From contig DVOT01000264.1 of NCBI GenBank assembly GCA_018713425.1, forward strand, positions 1-5,082: a DNA stretch of 5,082 nucleotides, written 5' to 3'. This DNA is from Alectryocaccomicrobium faecavium (GTDB lineage: Bacteria; Bacillota; Clostridia; Christensenellales; Aristaeellaceae). Of the stretch, positions 5,062-5,082 are shown piece by piece (position 1 is the first letter of the stretch; the number at the start of each line of letters is the position of its first letter). The notes under the pieces are model-generated. The model had not been told where the DNA came from. It did not search any database and saw nothing but the letters and a program-made list of their open reading frames with translations. A program made the translations under genes and the position numbers.

Positions 5062-5082
5062 GGAGATGGCTAGCAGCCGTGC

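Noticed and set aside
5065..5082. Start of another gene at the ATG near 5066
   Set aside because: Only a few codons fit before the window ends, and the GGAG is too close to the ATG to serve as its ribosome binding site.

Overview
This window looks like chromosomal DNA from a GC-rich member of the Clostridia (Bacillota), probably gut-associated. The signs are strong AGGAGG-type ribosome binding sites, vegetative sigma-A-like promoters with 17-bp spacers, a MurK-like kinase paired with murQ (an arrangement known from Clostridium acetobutylicum), and an intergenic palindromic repeat of a type I associate with gut Clostridia. The taxonomic call is inference; there is no rRNA or other phylogenetic marker here.

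Layout. Bases 1-289 are non-coding. They hold four consecutive, partly nested inverted repeats (8-163) and then a double-hairpin repeat (204-247). Bases 290-3158 carry three genes on the minus strand, read from right to left: a MurK-like N-acetylmuramate/N-acetylglucosamine kinase (2253-3158), the N-acetylmuramic acid 6-phosphate etherase murQ (1342-2256, overlapping the kinase by ATGA), and an SPFH/band 7 membrane protein (290-1258, GTG start). A near-consensus promoter (TTGTAT-17-TATAAT) drives kinase-murQ. Its leader begins almost at once with a strong hairpin. The SPFH gene has its own plausible promoter in the 83-nt gap after murQ. Bases 3159-3315 are a divergent promoter region. The plus-strand promoter there (TTGCCA-17-TACAAT) drives a CapA-family metallophosphoesterase-like protein (3316-4398). 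Bases 4399-4626 contain a short open frame that may be a gene remnant. Bases 4627-5061 encode a small, unrecognised protein with one N-terminal membrane segment, more AT-rich than its neighbours.

Function. The kinase and MurQ form a two-step cytoplasmic route for recovered peptidoglycan sugar: MurNAc to MurNAc-6-phosphate to GlcNAc-6-phosphate plus D-lactate. No transporter, phosphotransferase component or muramidase is present, so the sugar source must be encoded elsewhere. The SPFH protein and the divergent CapA-like protein are also plausible cell-envelope functions, so the theme is envelope metabolism, but a direct link to MurNAc recycling is only inferred. I see no CRISPR array, tRNA, rRNA, transposase or clearly new defence or biosynthetic system. 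The least explained parts are the hairpin cluster at the left edge, the leader hairpin of the murK-murQ transcript, and the two small open frames at the right edge.
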